DNA from: Acinetobacter johnsonii CIP 64.6
GTDB taxonomy: Bacteria > Pseudomonadota > Gammaproteobacteria > Pseudomonadales > Moraxellaceae
Direction of reading: 5' to 3'
DNA: 64,000 nt
NCBI RefSeq assembly: GCF_000368045.1
Contig: NZ_KB849235.1
Coordinates: 594,708-658,707 of the forward strand
A model generated the notes under the pieces. That model did not search any database, was not told where the DNA came from, and worked only from the letters and a program-made list of their open reading frames with translations. Positions 14,813-23,934 of the stretch are shown in pieces. Made by a program: the position numbers and the translations under genes. Position 1 is the stretch's first letter. Every line of letters begins with the position of its first letter.

Positions 14813-15967
14813 ATGCCTAACTCCGCAAGGCCTATGCGTTTAGGTCTACTTTTTCATGCCATATTACTCACAGGTATCGCCGCTAACGTAGAAGCGAATA
14901 CACCACCTGTAATGTTGACTTCTCCTAAAGATTTTATATACCCAGATGTAGATCATGCTCTAAGTGAAAGTCTTTATCCAAATGAGGCCGCCACTGTTAA
15001 AGAAATCGCGAACATCATTGAAATGACGATCCGAAAACAATATTCCACAGATATCGCGCTACGTGATGCGCACCCTAAAGCACATGGTTGCGTACGTGCA
15101 GAATTTAAGATAAACGAAACATTGCCTCAAAACATGGCTTATGGTGTTTTTATTCCGGGAAAAACTTATCAAGCATGGATTCGTTTTTCGAATGGATCGA
15201 GTAATGCAAAACAGGCGGATATAAAAAAAGATGCACGCGGCATGGCGATCAAACTTTTAGCCGTGCCAGAGAAAAACCTTTTAGATGAACCTGCGGCTAC
15301 GCAAGACTTCATTATGATCAATCACCCTGTATTCTTTGTAAATGACCCCGCTCGTTATCTATCATTTATACAAGATATCAATAGCGATCGATTTCTAAAA
15401 AAACTGCATGTCCCTTTTGCATTAGGAGCCAAAGGAACTTGGATTGCCTTGAACACTAGAAATAAAATTTCAAATCCACTGCAAACCAGATACTGGTCTA
15501 TGGTGCCCTATCAGTTAGGAGTCGGCGATCATCGTCAAGCGGTAAAGTACTCTGCTCGTGCATGTTCAAGCGTTGTTAGCCCGATTCCAGTTACTCCTCA
15601 AAAGAACTTTTTAAAAGAGGCACTTCGAACGACCTTACAAGATCGTGATGCCTGCATGGAGTTTCTAGTACAACCTCGGACATCCAGCTCAATGTCTGTT
15701 GAAGACTCGATGACGGAATGGAAAGAAGACCAAGCTCCTTTCTATAAGGTGGCCACAATTCGTATTCCTCAGCAAGTTTTTGATACCCCAGAGCAAAATA
15801 AGTTTTGTGAAAATCTATCCTTTACACCATGGCATGCATTAGCTGAACATAAACCGCTGGGTGCAATAAACCGAATGCGTAAAGTCATATATGACCAGAT
15901 TAGTCGCGTCAGACATGATATGAATTCGGCTAAACAAACCAACGCTAACAATGTCGAAGATCAATAA
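14813..15967 (+). CDS. Secreted catalase-like heme protein (SrpA type)
   Basis: The 384-residue protein has a signal peptide (residues 1-28, ending VEANT). The distal His is in HPKAHGCVRAEF, the Asn in the FIMINHPVFFVND region, and a C-terminal GAINRMRKVIYDQIS carries the R-xxx-Y heme-ligand pattern. It is shorter than classical catalases and belongs with periplasmic catalase-related peroxidases. A GGAG site precedes the ATG. It is followed after 8 bp by an ABM-domain gene, probably co-transcribed. Confidence 0.8.
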   Translation: MPNSARPMRLGLLFHAILLTGIAANVEANTPPVMLTSPKDFIYPDVDHALSESLYPNEAATVKEIANIIEMTIRKQYSTDIALRDAHPKAHGCVRAEFKINETLPQNMAYGVFIPGKTYQAWIRFSNGSSNAKQADIKKDARGMAIKLLAVPEKNLLDEPAATQDFIMINHPVFFVNDPARYLSFIQDINSDRFLKKLHVPFALGAKGTWIALNTRNKISNPLQTRYWSMVPYQLGVGDHRQAVKYSARACSSVVSPIPVTPQKNFLKEALRTTLQDRDACMEFLVQPRTSSSMSVEDSMTEWKEDQAPFYKVATIRIPQQVFDTPEQNKFCENLSFTPWHALAEHKPLGAINRMRKVIYDQISRVRHDMNSAKQTNANNVEDQ

Positions 15968-15975
15968 GGAGTCCT

Positions 15976-16251
15976 ATGGTTAAACTCAATGGCCTATTAA
16001 TCTGTGTGTCTAAAGAAGAAGTCCGTATGGTGATAGAACTCCTTCCAGCACATATTGAATTAACTCATCAAGAAGAAGGCTGCATTTCTTTTGAGGTCAA
16101 GCAAAGCCACGACCCTTTTATCTGGGAGGTGCAGGAAGTGTTTGATAGCATGAAAAGTTTTAAGCATCACCAAAGTAGAACGGCCTCGTCCATTTGGGGA
16201 GTGAAAACGCAAAACATTAAACGGCAGTATAAAATATCTGAGGGTGAATAA
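15976..16251 (+). CDS. ABM-domain monooxygenase-like protein
   Basis: The 91-residue protein is a ferredoxin-like ABM (antibiotic biosynthesis monooxygenase) domain: LLICVSKEEVRMVIELLPAHIELTHQEEGCISFEV, with F..HQSRT near the end. Small members act on quinones or heme, or are of unknown activity. The AAGGAG site is clear and the gene pairs with the catalase-like gene. Confidence 0.8.
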   Translation: MVKLNGLLICVSKEEVRMVIELLPAHIELTHQEEGCISFEVKQSHDPFIWEVQEVFDSMKSFKHHQSRTASSIWGVKTQNIKRQYKISEGE

Positions 16252-16435
16252 GGTTTAAGTTTCTAGCTATAAAATGACACTTCTATGACTAAAACTTGAA
16301 ATAGCCCTCAAATGAAAGCTAACTCTATTCAGATCATAAAATTTAAAAATGTTCTGTACTAAAAAACACAATGAAGAATAGCGATTTTTGTATGGATCAT
16401 CATGAATTGAGCAGATGTTCAACTTGATATCTTAT

Positions 16436-17200
16436 TTAGTGAGCGGTCGCTGCTGCTTTGGGTTTAAAAGCCACCAAACAAAAGACAATAAAACCACATA
16501 GAACAAAAGATGCGCCAAATCGACTCAGATCCAACCCTCCGTGACTAATGGGCTTATCTAGGAAATCCCCCAGTACGGCACCTAATGGCCGCGTGAGTAC
16601 AAATGCAGCCCAAAATAAGAAAGTTCTAGAGATTTTGGTCCACATATAAAGCATGGTCAGCAATAAAAGTAAACCGCCAAAGATAAGTGCTGCACTGGTA
16701 TAGCCCAGCCCTTGCGTATCTGCTGTCCAATCCCCTAGCGCTGTGCCCAATGTTTGGGAAAACATGATGGTCAGCCAATAAAACGCTTCACTTTTGGAAG
16801 ATTGAATACTCTGTACCGCAATTGACCCGCTGCTGTAGTACCACGCTAATAAAGATAAAATAAGCAAACCAAATAAGATTAGACTGCCACCTAAATAGCC
16901 CAGTCCTAAGGTACGATCAACATAGTCCGCTATAGTTGTCCCTAGAGTTGTTGTTGCAATAATTGTAGACCAATAAAAAAATGCATTATATTTTTTGGTC
17001 TTAATCTGTGCTGCAACGAATATTGCAAAAATAACGGCGAAGATGCCCGTACTTACGATATATCCCAGATTAAGCGACATGGATAAAGCATCCCCCGCTG
17101 TTTCACCCAGTGTTGTTGCCGCAATTTTAATGATCCAAAACAACAAAGTGACTTCAGGCACCTTGCTCAGCACCTCATGCAATATTTTTTCTTCAGTCAT
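16436..17200 (-). CDS. COG4705-type repeated membrane protein
   Basis: The 254-residue protein has about eight hydrophobic segments in four repeats. Each repeat carries a version of T-LG---GD (TTLGETAGDAL, TTLGTTIADYV, QTLGTALGDWT, RPLGAVLGDFL). This fits the COG4705 family of membrane proteins of unknown activity. ATG 17200 is chosen over a GTG 12 nt earlier. It is divergent from the MerR gene, which might control it. Confidence 0.75.
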   Translation of the reverse strand: MTEEKILHEVLSKVPEVTLLFWIIKIAATTLGETAGDALSMSLNLGYIVSTGIFAVIFAIFVAAQIKTKKYNAFFYWSTIIATTTLGTTIADYVDRTLGLGYLGGSLILFGLLILSLLAWYYSSGSIAVQSIQSSKSEAFYWLTIMFSQTLGTALGDWTADTQGLGYTSAALIFGGLLLLLTMLYMWTKISRTFLFWAAFVLTRPLGAVLGDFLDKPISHGGLDLSRFGASFVLCGFIVFCLVAFKPKAAATAH

Positions 17201-17535
17201 GATACGCACCAAACCTTATTCTTTTGTCTATGCTGAATAATAGTGCTCACAACTGAAATCAATCTTAAATTTCAAAGACCTCGCCCATAGAGGCTGTTTA
17301 TGGCTTTCAATAACACAACGTCCATAGACTTATTCATCCGCTTTCTAAATGGACTTGAAACCAAGCTGAGCTGAGTTAAACACCTAAGCTGTTGTTACTC
17401 GCTACCCGTAAAGACAGCTGTAAAATAAGCCATGGCAAATGTTCTGTTCGCATCAGTTTAATTTGCGATATTTTTGAATTCACCTGATTGACCCGTCTAT
17501 AAGTAAAGGGTTTAGCTTAATGGAACAATGAACGA
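17201..17535. other. Divergent intergenic region with MerR-type promoter
   Basis: No gene is seen in these 335 bp. The last 50 bp hold the promoter described at 17488-17518. Nothing else recognisable. Confidence 0.5.
17488..17518 (+). promoter_or_regulatory. Promoter with 19-bp spacer and MerR-type operator
   Basis: TTGACC (17488-17493) and TAGCTT (17513-17518) are separated by 19 bp. The spacer carries an interrupted palindrome with ACCC at 17491-17494 and GGGT at 17508-17511. Over-long spacers with a central dyad are the mark of MerR-activated promoters. The gene just downstream is a MerR regulator, so autoregulation is likely. Confidence 0.5.
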
Positions 17536-18057
17536 ATGATGGAAACTATGCTTACTGTATCTCGCTTAGCGAAAAAACTCGGTTTATCCAGAACGACTAT
17601 TCTCTATTATGAGAAACAGGGTTTATTAAAACCAAGCTTAATCGCTGAAAATGGATACCGGTGGTACGGTGAAAGTGAAATTGAGCGTCTTAAAAGCATC
17701 ATCTCCTACCGTTCTTACGGACTATCCATTTCAGATATTCGCTTGCTTTTAGAACCACTTAGCATATCCCAAGGGCAGATCTTGGAAAATCATTTTCGGG
17801 CATTGGAACAAGAGATCAATAACTTAAGAGCTCATCAAAAAGCCATCATTGAGTTATTGAAAAAGTCCATTTTATTAAAGGAAAAGTTCGTGAATAAAGC
17901 CAAATGGGTAGAGATTATGATCGCAGCAGGTTTATCAAAAGAAGATATGATTAAGTGGCATCAAAAATTTGAAGAGATGGAACCTGAAGAGCATCAAAAA
18001 TTCTTAGAGTCACTCAACATTACACAAGATGAGATTACGGCTATTCGAAGCTTATAG
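17536..18057 (+). CDS. MerR-family transcriptional regulator
   Basis: The 173-residue protein has an N-terminal MerR winged helix (MLTVSRLAKKLGLSRTTILYYEKQGLLKP, then NGYRWYGESEIERLKSI). A dimerisation coiled coil (about 95-130) and a C-terminal helical region of EMEPEEHQKFLESLNI type follow. No Cys-rich metal site is seen, so a metal sensor is unlikely. ATG 17536 is first in frame; 17539 and 17548 are alternatives. Confidence 0.85.
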   Translation: MMETMLTVSRLAKKLGLSRTTILYYEKQGLLKPSLIAENGYRWYGESEIERLKSIISYRSYGLSISDIRLLLEPLSISQGQILENHFRALEQEINNLRAHQKAIIELLKKSILLKEKFVNKAKWVEIMIAAGLSKEDMIKWHQKFEEMEPEEHQKFLESLNITQDEITAIRSL

Positions 18058-18368
18058 TGCTTTTTAGCTCTCAATATTTGATCATTTGAACATCAAACCC
18101 AATAGCTCTCATCTAAGCGCTATTGAGTTCACTGCTTACCTATCGTAAGCATTTTTTATCCCTAAATATTATTCCTGCACCAACAAGCAGATCATCCTAA
18201 AGACTGCCAAAACTGAAGATTAGAAGTCGTTAGGATGATCATTGGCGATTAAAAAGTCCAAAACAAAAAACTTTATTAAAAAATGACTGGTCAGAACTTT
18301 TCATTGAATTCTAATTGAAAATATATATATTGAGTCTCCGCATCCACCATAAATATGTGATTTTAAAA
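18058..18368. other. Intergenic region with a long inverted repeat
   Basis: No gene. GATCATCCTAA at 18190-18200 recurs inverted and exact at 18230-18240 (11-bp arms, 29-nt loop). A smaller AATAGC/GCTATT hairpin lies near 18101-18125. Neither has a T run, so a terminator role is weak. Confidence 0.5.
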
Positions 18369-18743
18369 ATGATTAAAAGCTTAACATTACGTAATTTCTT
18401 CGGATTAGGCATGGCTATCATGATCTCTCAATCTGCTTTTGCACTAGAGGGATTAAGCACAGAAGAAGCCAACACCATCGTGAAAGAAGATATTGCAGCA
18501 GCGCAAGTCATGACCGAATTTTGCCCTGCTTTGGTGGGTCAAGGCCCTAAAATTGAAAGCAACATTCAAACTTTAATTCAAACCTATTTACAAGACTACT
18601 CAGATAAGTCGATGACCTATGCAAAATTGCAGTCAGACAGCGAATACCAGTCGATTCTGAAAGAAGCTCGTGCAGATGCTAATGGTACAGACAAAGCAGA
18701 ACAAAAATCAGTATGTGATGACGTTGTAAACTTTGAAGGTTAA
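18369..18743 (+). CDS. MCR_0457-family secreted protein, copy 1
   Basis: The 124-residue protein has a signal peptide (ends QSAFA, about residue 26 from ATG 18369). The mature part has TEEANTIVKEDIAAAQVMTEFCPALVG and a second Cys near the C-terminus (SVCDDV), probably a disulfide. It is related to the next gene and to small Moraxellaceae periplasmic proteins of unknown role. The in-frame upstream start at 18315 is rejected because it would disrupt the signal peptide. Confidence 0.7.
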   Translation: MIKSLTLRNFFGLGMAIMISQSAFALEGLSTEEANTIVKEDIAAAQVMTEFCPALVGQGPKIESNIQTLIQTYLQDYSDKSMTYAKLQSDSEYQSILKEARADANGTDKAEQKSVCDDVVNFEG

Positions 18744-18770
18744 TTCAAGTTCTACATCTACATCGCAAAA

Positions 18771-18804
18771 AAGGATGAATAATGGGGTTATTCATCCTTT
18801 TTTT
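18771..18804 (+). terminator. Terminator between the two paralogues
   Basis: A 12-bp stem AAGGATGAATAA/TTATTCATCCTT with a short loop is followed by TTTTTT. Confidence 0.9.
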
Positions 18805-18935
18805 ATTTGACTGAAAAATGTAAAAACGATGAAGCGACTTCAACAGCTTCTATACACTTTTGCGCTTACATTTACTTAAAATTTGTTTAAGCTCATCCTA
18901 TTATGGCAACAACATGTATGCACTTAGGGTTTAGA

Positions 18936-19322
18936 ATGAATTTGAATGTAATGAAAAAAGTGATTTTGGCAGTTTGTGGTTCTTCTTTGATTGCCATTGG
19001 TTCGGCTCATGCAGCCAATAAAGACGAAAATATTGAAGTGACTCCACTGCAACAAGTGACGCAGCAAGAGTTGGCTGCAATTTACGTCCTATCAGAAGTT
19101 TGTCCAAGCCTCGTTTCAGACCAGAGTCAGTTTGAAAATGGCTACAACACTTTGGCCAAAGAGTATCTACCGCAACAGAAAAACCCGACTGAATACCTTA
19201 AAAGCCTCAGTAAAGAGAAAAAATTTAAGCCTATTTTAGCCGAAGCTCAAGCCGATGCGAAAAAAGCAGGTAAAGCGAAAAACCAAGAAATTTGTAAAGA
19301 ATTGAGCACTTACAGCAAATAA
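18936..19322 (+). CDS. MCR_0457-family secreted protein, copy 2
   Basis: The 128-residue protein has a signal peptide ending AHA. Its layout matches the upstream gene: TQQELAAIYVLSEVCPSLVSDQS and a late Cys in EICKEL. AGGG 6 nt before ATG 18936 fixes the start; ATG 18951 remains possible. The pair look like an old tandem duplication. Confidence 0.7.
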   Translation: MNLNVMKKVILAVCGSSLIAIGSAHAANKDENIEVTPLQQVTQQELAAIYVLSEVCPSLVSDQSQFENGYNTLAKEYLPQQKNPTEYLKSLSKEKKFKPILAEAQADAKKAGKAKNQEICKELSTYSK

Positions 19323-19439
19323 TACCAATTGGTTACAATATCTTTGAAATAAGCCGATTTCTCCCGTAGAAGTCGGCAGAACTTTGTCCTAAAATGCAAA
19401 GCTCTCGTGCTTATACTAAAGAAATCGGAACCCCTTAGA

Positions 19440-20588
19440 ATGATTCAAAAAAGCGCCCTTGCTGCGGCATTACTCGTACCAAGCATTTCATTTGCAGCAA
19501 CTGTCTTATCCTCACCACCAGAACTAAATAATAAATCATATGTGCTGATGGATTATGAGACTGGGCAAATTCTCGCATCTAAAAATGAAAATGAAAAATT
19601 AGCACCAGCGTCAATGACAAAAATGATGACGAGTTTCATTATTGAGCAAAAGTTGTTGGCGGGCGAGCTAACCGAAGATGAAAAAGTTCGGATGAACGAG
19701 TCTGCTTGGTGTCGTGGTAGTAGTTCGGAATCATGTATGTATGTGCCATTAAATGGTACTGCGACTGCATTAGAGATGTTACGCGGCATTATCATCCAAT
19801 CGGGTAATGATGCATCTAAGGCTATGGCTGAACACATTGCTGGGAACGAAGGCACTTTCGTTCACATGATGAACACTGAAGCAAAACGTATCGGCATGAC
19901 CAATACCAGCTTCATGAACTCAACAGGTATGCCTGCTGAAGGTCACTACTCGACCGCTAAAGACATGGCAACGCTTGCACAGCACATCATTCACGACAGT
20001 TCAAAATATTATCCGATTTATTCTGAAAAAGAATTTACTTTTAACGGTATCAAACAAGGCAACCGTAATGCCCTGCTTTATACTGACCCAAGTGTCGATG
20101 GTTTAAAAACTGGTCATACTGACGAAGCGGGTTATTGCTTAACAACTTCGGCTAAACGTGGCCCAATGCGTTTGATTTCTGTGATTTTTGGTGCGCCAAG
20201 CATGCAAGAACGCGCAACGCAAACACGTGAAATTTTAGCGTGGGGTTATGCAAACTTTGAAACTAAAAATGTTCAAGCTGCGAACCAAGTTTTAGCAAAA
20301 TCGAAAGTGTGGTTTGGTAAAGAAAGTGATGTACAAATTGGTTTAGCTGAAACCTTCAACGTAACGATGCCGAAAGGCCAAGCCAACGCAATCAAAACAC
20401 AACTTGTGGTTCAACCGAAACTGACCGCACCGTTGAAAAAAGGTCAAGTGGTTGGTAAATATGTAGCAAGCCTTGATGGTAAAGTGATTGCTGAAAAACC
20501 ACTTGTTGCGCTAAAAGATGTTGAAGAAGCAGGTTTCTTTGCACGTATGCTTGACCACATCAAACAATTCTTCTCAAACTTATTCTAA
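19440..20588 (+). CDS. dacC: D-alanyl-D-alanine carboxypeptidase (PBP5/6)
   Basis: The 382-residue protein removes the terminal D-Ala of peptidoglycan pentapeptides at the outer face of the inner membrane. It has a signal peptide (ends SFAAT). The active-site triad of motifs is SMTK (S-x-x-K), SGN and KTGHT. A C-terminal beta domain and an amphipathic anchor (FFARMLDHIKQFFSNLF) follow. The shorter start at 19440 gives a proper signal peptide and normal family length. A terminator follows. Confidence 0.93.
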   Translation: MIQKSALAAALLVPSISFAATVLSSPPELNNKSYVLMDYETGQILASKNENEKLAPASMTKMMTSFIIEQKLLAGELTEDEKVRMNESAWCRGSSSESCMYVPLNGTATALEMLRGIIIQSGNDASKAMAEHIAGNEGTFVHMMNTEAKRIGMTNTSFMNSTGMPAEGHYSTAKDMATLAQHIIHDSSKYYPIYSEKEFTFNGIKQGNRNALLYTDPSVDGLKTGHTDEAGYCLTTSAKRGPMRLISVIFGAPSMQERATQTREILAWGYANFETKNVQAANQVLAKSKVWFGKESDVQIGLAETFNVTMPKGQANAIKTQLVVQPKLTAPLKKGQVVGKYVASLDGKVIAEKPLVALKDVEEAGFFARMLDHIKQFFSNLF

Positions 20589-20608
20589 GCAACACTTAGA
20601 CTTAAGTT

Positions 20609-20643
20609 AAAGCATCCACACCTCGGTCTGGGTGCTTTTTTAT
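20609..20643 (+). terminator. Terminator of dacC
   Basis: AAAGCATCC pairs with GGGTGCTTT (with G-T pairs) around a 12-nt loop, followed by TTTTT. Confidence 0.75.
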
Positions 20644-20680
20644 TTTATAATGGGCACCTACGCAAAGGCAGTACACCAAT

Positions 20681-21217
20681 ATGGCTAAAAATATTCGCCC
20701 CTATTTGAACAGCACTCCACAGCTTGGCAACAACTGCTATATCGATGAAATGTCGGTAGTGATTGGTGATGTTATATTGGCTGAAAATGTTTCTGTATGG
20801 CCTTTTGCAGTGATTCGTGGTGATGTAAACCATATTCGGATTGGTAAAAACTCGAATGTACAAGACCATGCAATGCTGCATGTTAGTCATAAAAAAGCAG
20901 ATAAACCAAATGGCTCGCCTTTAATCATTGGCGAAGATGTCACCATTGGTCACCATGTCACCTTACATGGCTGTACCATCGGCAACCGTGTTTTGATTGG
21001 TATCAATAGCATTGTTTTGGACGATGTCATCATTCCTGACGATGTGATGATTGGCGCAGGAACACTGGTTCCACCAGGGAAAGTGCTGGAAAGTGGCTAC
21101 TTATATGTCGGTAGTCCTGCCAAAAAAGTTCGTCCTCTGACAGAAAAAGAGTTGGCATTCTTACCATATTCAGCACAAAACTATGTCAAAGTATCGGGGC
21201 ATTATTTAGAGTCATAA
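20681..21217 (+). CDS. Gamma-class carbonic anhydrase-like hexapeptide protein
   Basis: The 178-residue left-handed beta-helix protein has repeats such as VIGDVILAENVSVWPFAVIRGDVNHIRIGKNSNVQDH and ITIGHH-type turns. Metal-binding His residues are in DHAMLHV and IGHHVTLH, as in YrdA/PaaY/CaiE proteins. Whether it hydrates CO2 is not certain for this subfamily. It stands alone after the dacC terminator. Confidence 0.88.
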   Translation: MAKNIRPYLNSTPQLGNNCYIDEMSVVIGDVILAENVSVWPFAVIRGDVNHIRIGKNSNVQDHAMLHVSHKKADKPNGSPLIIGEDVTIGHHVTLHGCTIGNRVLIGINSIVLDDVIIPDDVMIGAGTLVPPGKVLESGYLYVGSPAKKVRPLTEKELAFLPYSAQNYVKVSGHYLES

Positions 21218-21445
21218 TCATTGGGGGTATTTCTCTCGCATTTGACAAATACAATAATGTTCTTAGAATCTGCTGCAAAGCCTTTGCGTTTTTTGTTCGC
21301 ATATCATATTGCCTGACGATGCTGTGAATATAAACACCGAAAATTCATACAAGGAAATCATTTAATTTTTAGCCTTTTAATAGCACTTGATAAACCTTGT
21401 GCAATCTGACTAAAATTTCAACAACTATTATTAATTATTAAAACG

Positions 21446-22084
21446 ATGCCATCTATCTATCAATTAAAACCAGCATTTCAAAATCTATTACGACCTTTTG
21501 TACAACTGTTATATAAATGTGGAATTACAGCAAATCAAGTCACTTTATTGGCGATGTTTATTTCAATTTGCTTAGGCTATTTCTTATATTGCTATTATCT
21601 GACTCATCCTATTTCATGGTTATTGTTGTTATTTCCATTGTGGATGCTCATTCGTATGGCCTTCAATGCAATTGATGGCATGTTAGCGCGTGAGTTTAAA
21701 CAGCAGTCCAACTTGGGCGCTTTTTATAATGAATTGTGTGACATTATTTCCGATACTGCACTCTATCTTTGTTTTATTGCCTTTGGTTTTATTAATGCAA
21801 AACTATTATTGCTTGTCATTTTTCTTGCCCTGCTCAGCGAATATACAGGTGTAATGGCGCCACTTATTGGCCAAGAACGGCGTTACGATGGCCCAATGGG
21901 TAAAAGTGATCGCGCTTTTTGGCTCAGTTTAATTGCTGTTATTATTGTGATATTTCCGTACATCAGTACAAATCTACAACTTCTCAGTAGAATTTGTAAT
22001 GGCATTCTTATTCTCATTGCTCTACTGCTTCTGCTCACCATATTTAACCGAATTAAAAATAGTTTAAAGACAACTTCTTCATAA
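21446..22084 (+). CDS. CDP-alcohol phosphatidyltransferase, YnbA-like
   Basis: The 212-residue inner-membrane enzyme has about six hydrophobic segments. The CDP-alcohol phosphotransferase signature is DGMLAREFKQQSNLGAFYN continuing to D-x3-D; the usual third acidic position is Asn here. It would join a CDP-lipid to a small alcohol. It is the first gene of a six-gene lipid cluster like E. coli ynbABCD. The head-group substrate is unknown. Confidence 0.8.
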   Translation: MPSIYQLKPAFQNLLRPFVQLLYKCGITANQVTLLAMFISICLGYFLYCYYLTHPISWLLLLFPLWMLIRMAFNAIDGMLAREFKQQSNLGAFYNELCDIISDTALYLCFIAFGFINAKLLLLVIFLALLSEYTGVMAPLIGQERRYDGPMGKSDRAFWLSLIAVIIVIFPYISTNLQLLSRICNGILILIALLLLLTIFNRIKNSLKTTSS

Positions 22085-22108
22085 TTTTATTATTCAGAGT
22101 AAAAATAG

Positions 22109-23857
22109 ATGTATAACAATAGTCAACACACTTTTACCAGTCATGATGGGACCGAACTGTTTTACCAACACTGGGCAACGGCTACACCATCTACAACAAA
22201 AAAAGCCATTATTCTCTTTCACCGTGGCCATGAACACTCGGGGCGTATGGCACATTTAGTTAACGAACTTAATTTACCAGATTTCAATTTCTTTGCATGG
22301 GATGCACGTGGCCATGGTCATTCGCCCGGTGAGCGAGGTGATGCGCCAAGCTTTTCTGCATGTGTCAAAGACATTCAAGTTTTCGTACAACATATTGAAC
22401 AGCAATATGCCATTTCTGCGGAAAATATTGCCGTAGTCGCTCAAAGTGTTGGTGCTGTTTTAGCTGCAACTTGGGTGCATGATTATGCACCTAGAATTCG
22501 TGCGCTCTGCTTAGCCTCTCCTGCTTTTGATATTAAATTATATGTGCCTTTTGCTGAACCAAGCTTAAGGGTGATGGCAAAGTTGCGTGGCAATTTCTTT
22601 ATACAAAGCTATGTAAAAGCCAATATGCTCACGCATGATAAACAACGTGCTCAAAGCTATGATACCGACCCCAAAATTGCCAAAGCGATTTCAGTCAGAA
22701 TGTTATTGGGGCTATATGATGCTTCAAAACGTATTGTCGCGGATGCACAAAATATCTTTGTTCCAACACAAGTTTTATGTTCAGGCTCAGATTTTGTGGT
22801 CTTCCAAAAACCGCAGCAACAGTTTTATCAAAAACTACCGCATCCCAAAAAAGAATTTCATATATTAGATGGCTTCTTTCACGATACTTTGGGTGAAAAA
22901 GACCGTCATATAGCGACTGAAAAAATCCGTCGTTTTATTCAGCAATGTTTTGCTGTGGAATATCAAGCACCTGATCTTTTAAATGCAGATAAAATTGGTT
23001 CAAGTTGTGCCATTGCTGAAAACTTAAGTTCTCCATTGCCTGTGAAATCCATGAAGAATGCATTTTGGGAAATCACCAAAAAGAATTTGAAAATCGGTAG
23101 CCAATTGTCTAAAGGCTTAAAAATTGGCGAAGATACAGGCTATGACTCAGGTAGCACTTTAGACTTCGTTTATCGCAATCAAACTGAAAGTAGCAACCCA
23201 ATTGGTAAAATCATTGACCGACAATATCTCAATGCGATTGGTTGGCGTGGTATTCGTGTCCGTAAACAGAACATTGAACATCTGGTGCAGAAATACGCTG
23301 ACATTCTTATCAAAAAACGTAAACCACTCAGAATTATGGATATTGCTTCAGGACACGGTCGTTATATTTTAGATGCGGTTACACAACTTCCGAAACGCCC
23401 AGACTCGATTTTATTGCGCGATTATAGTGATATTAATGTCCAAGCTGGGCAACAAATGATTGCAGAACGAGGCTTAAGTGATGTCGCTGAATTTGTTCAA
23501 GCCGATGCATTTGATACACAATCCCTTGCATCTGTTAAACCGAAACCGACGTTGGCTGTCGTTTCTGGTTTATATGAATTGTTTAGTGATAATGACCTGC
23601 TGCGACAATCACTGGAAGGCTTAAGCAAAGCCATCCTCAAAGATGGTTATTTAATTTACACAGGTCAAATTTGGCATCCTCAGCAAGAATTTATTGCAAG
23701 AGCTTTAACCTCACATCGTGAAGGTGATGCATGGGTCATGCGCTTACGCTCTCAAGCAGAAATGGATGCTCTCGTTGAAGCTGCTGGCTTTAAAAAAGTA
23801 GATCAATGTATTGATGAGTTTGGAATATTTACCGTGTCCGTTGCCCAAAAGCTTTAA
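22109..23857 (+). CDS. Alpha/beta hydrolase-methyltransferase fusion, YnbC-like
   Basis: The 582-residue two-domain protein starts with a serine hydrolase of the monoacylglycerol-lipase type (residues about 10-290). It has GHEHSGRM, FFAWDARGHGHSPG and the nucleophile elbow AQSVGA, plus a late His in GFFHDTL. Residues about 330-580 form a class I SAM methyltransferase (IMDIASGHGRYILDAV). The same fusion is seen in E. coli YnbC. It may trim and methylate the lipid head group or tail. Confidence 0.8.
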   Translation: MYNNSQHTFTSHDGTELFYQHWATATPSTTKKAIILFHRGHEHSGRMAHLVNELNLPDFNFFAWDARGHGHSPGERGDAPSFSACVKDIQVFVQHIEQQYAISAENIAVVAQSVGAVLAATWVHDYAPRIRALCLASPAFDIKLYVPFAEPSLRVMAKLRGNFFIQSYVKANMLTHDKQRAQSYDTDPKIAKAISVRMLLGLYDASKRIVADAQNIFVPTQVLCSGSDFVVFQKPQQQFYQKLPHPKKEFHILDGFFHDTLGEKDRHIATEKIRRFIQQCFAVEYQAPDLLNADKIGSSCAIAENLSSPLPVKSMKNAFWEITKKNLKIGSQLSKGLKIGEDTGYDSGSTLDFVYRNQTESSNPIGKIIDRQYLNAIGWRGIRVRKQNIEHLVQKYADILIKKRKPLRIMDIASGHGRYILDAVTQLPKRPDSILLRDYSDINVQAGQQMIAERGLSDVAEFVQADAFDTQSLASVKPKPTLAVVSGLYELFSDNDLLRQSLEGLSKAILKDGYLIYTGQIWHPQQEFIARALTSHREGDAWVMRLRSQAEMDALVEAAGFKKVDQCIDEFGIFTVSVAQKL

Positions 23858-23934
23858 AATCACAGGATGACATGATCAGTCTTTGAATCATGTCATCCAT
23901 GTAAAACTTTAAAATAATAATCTGTGGACGTTTT

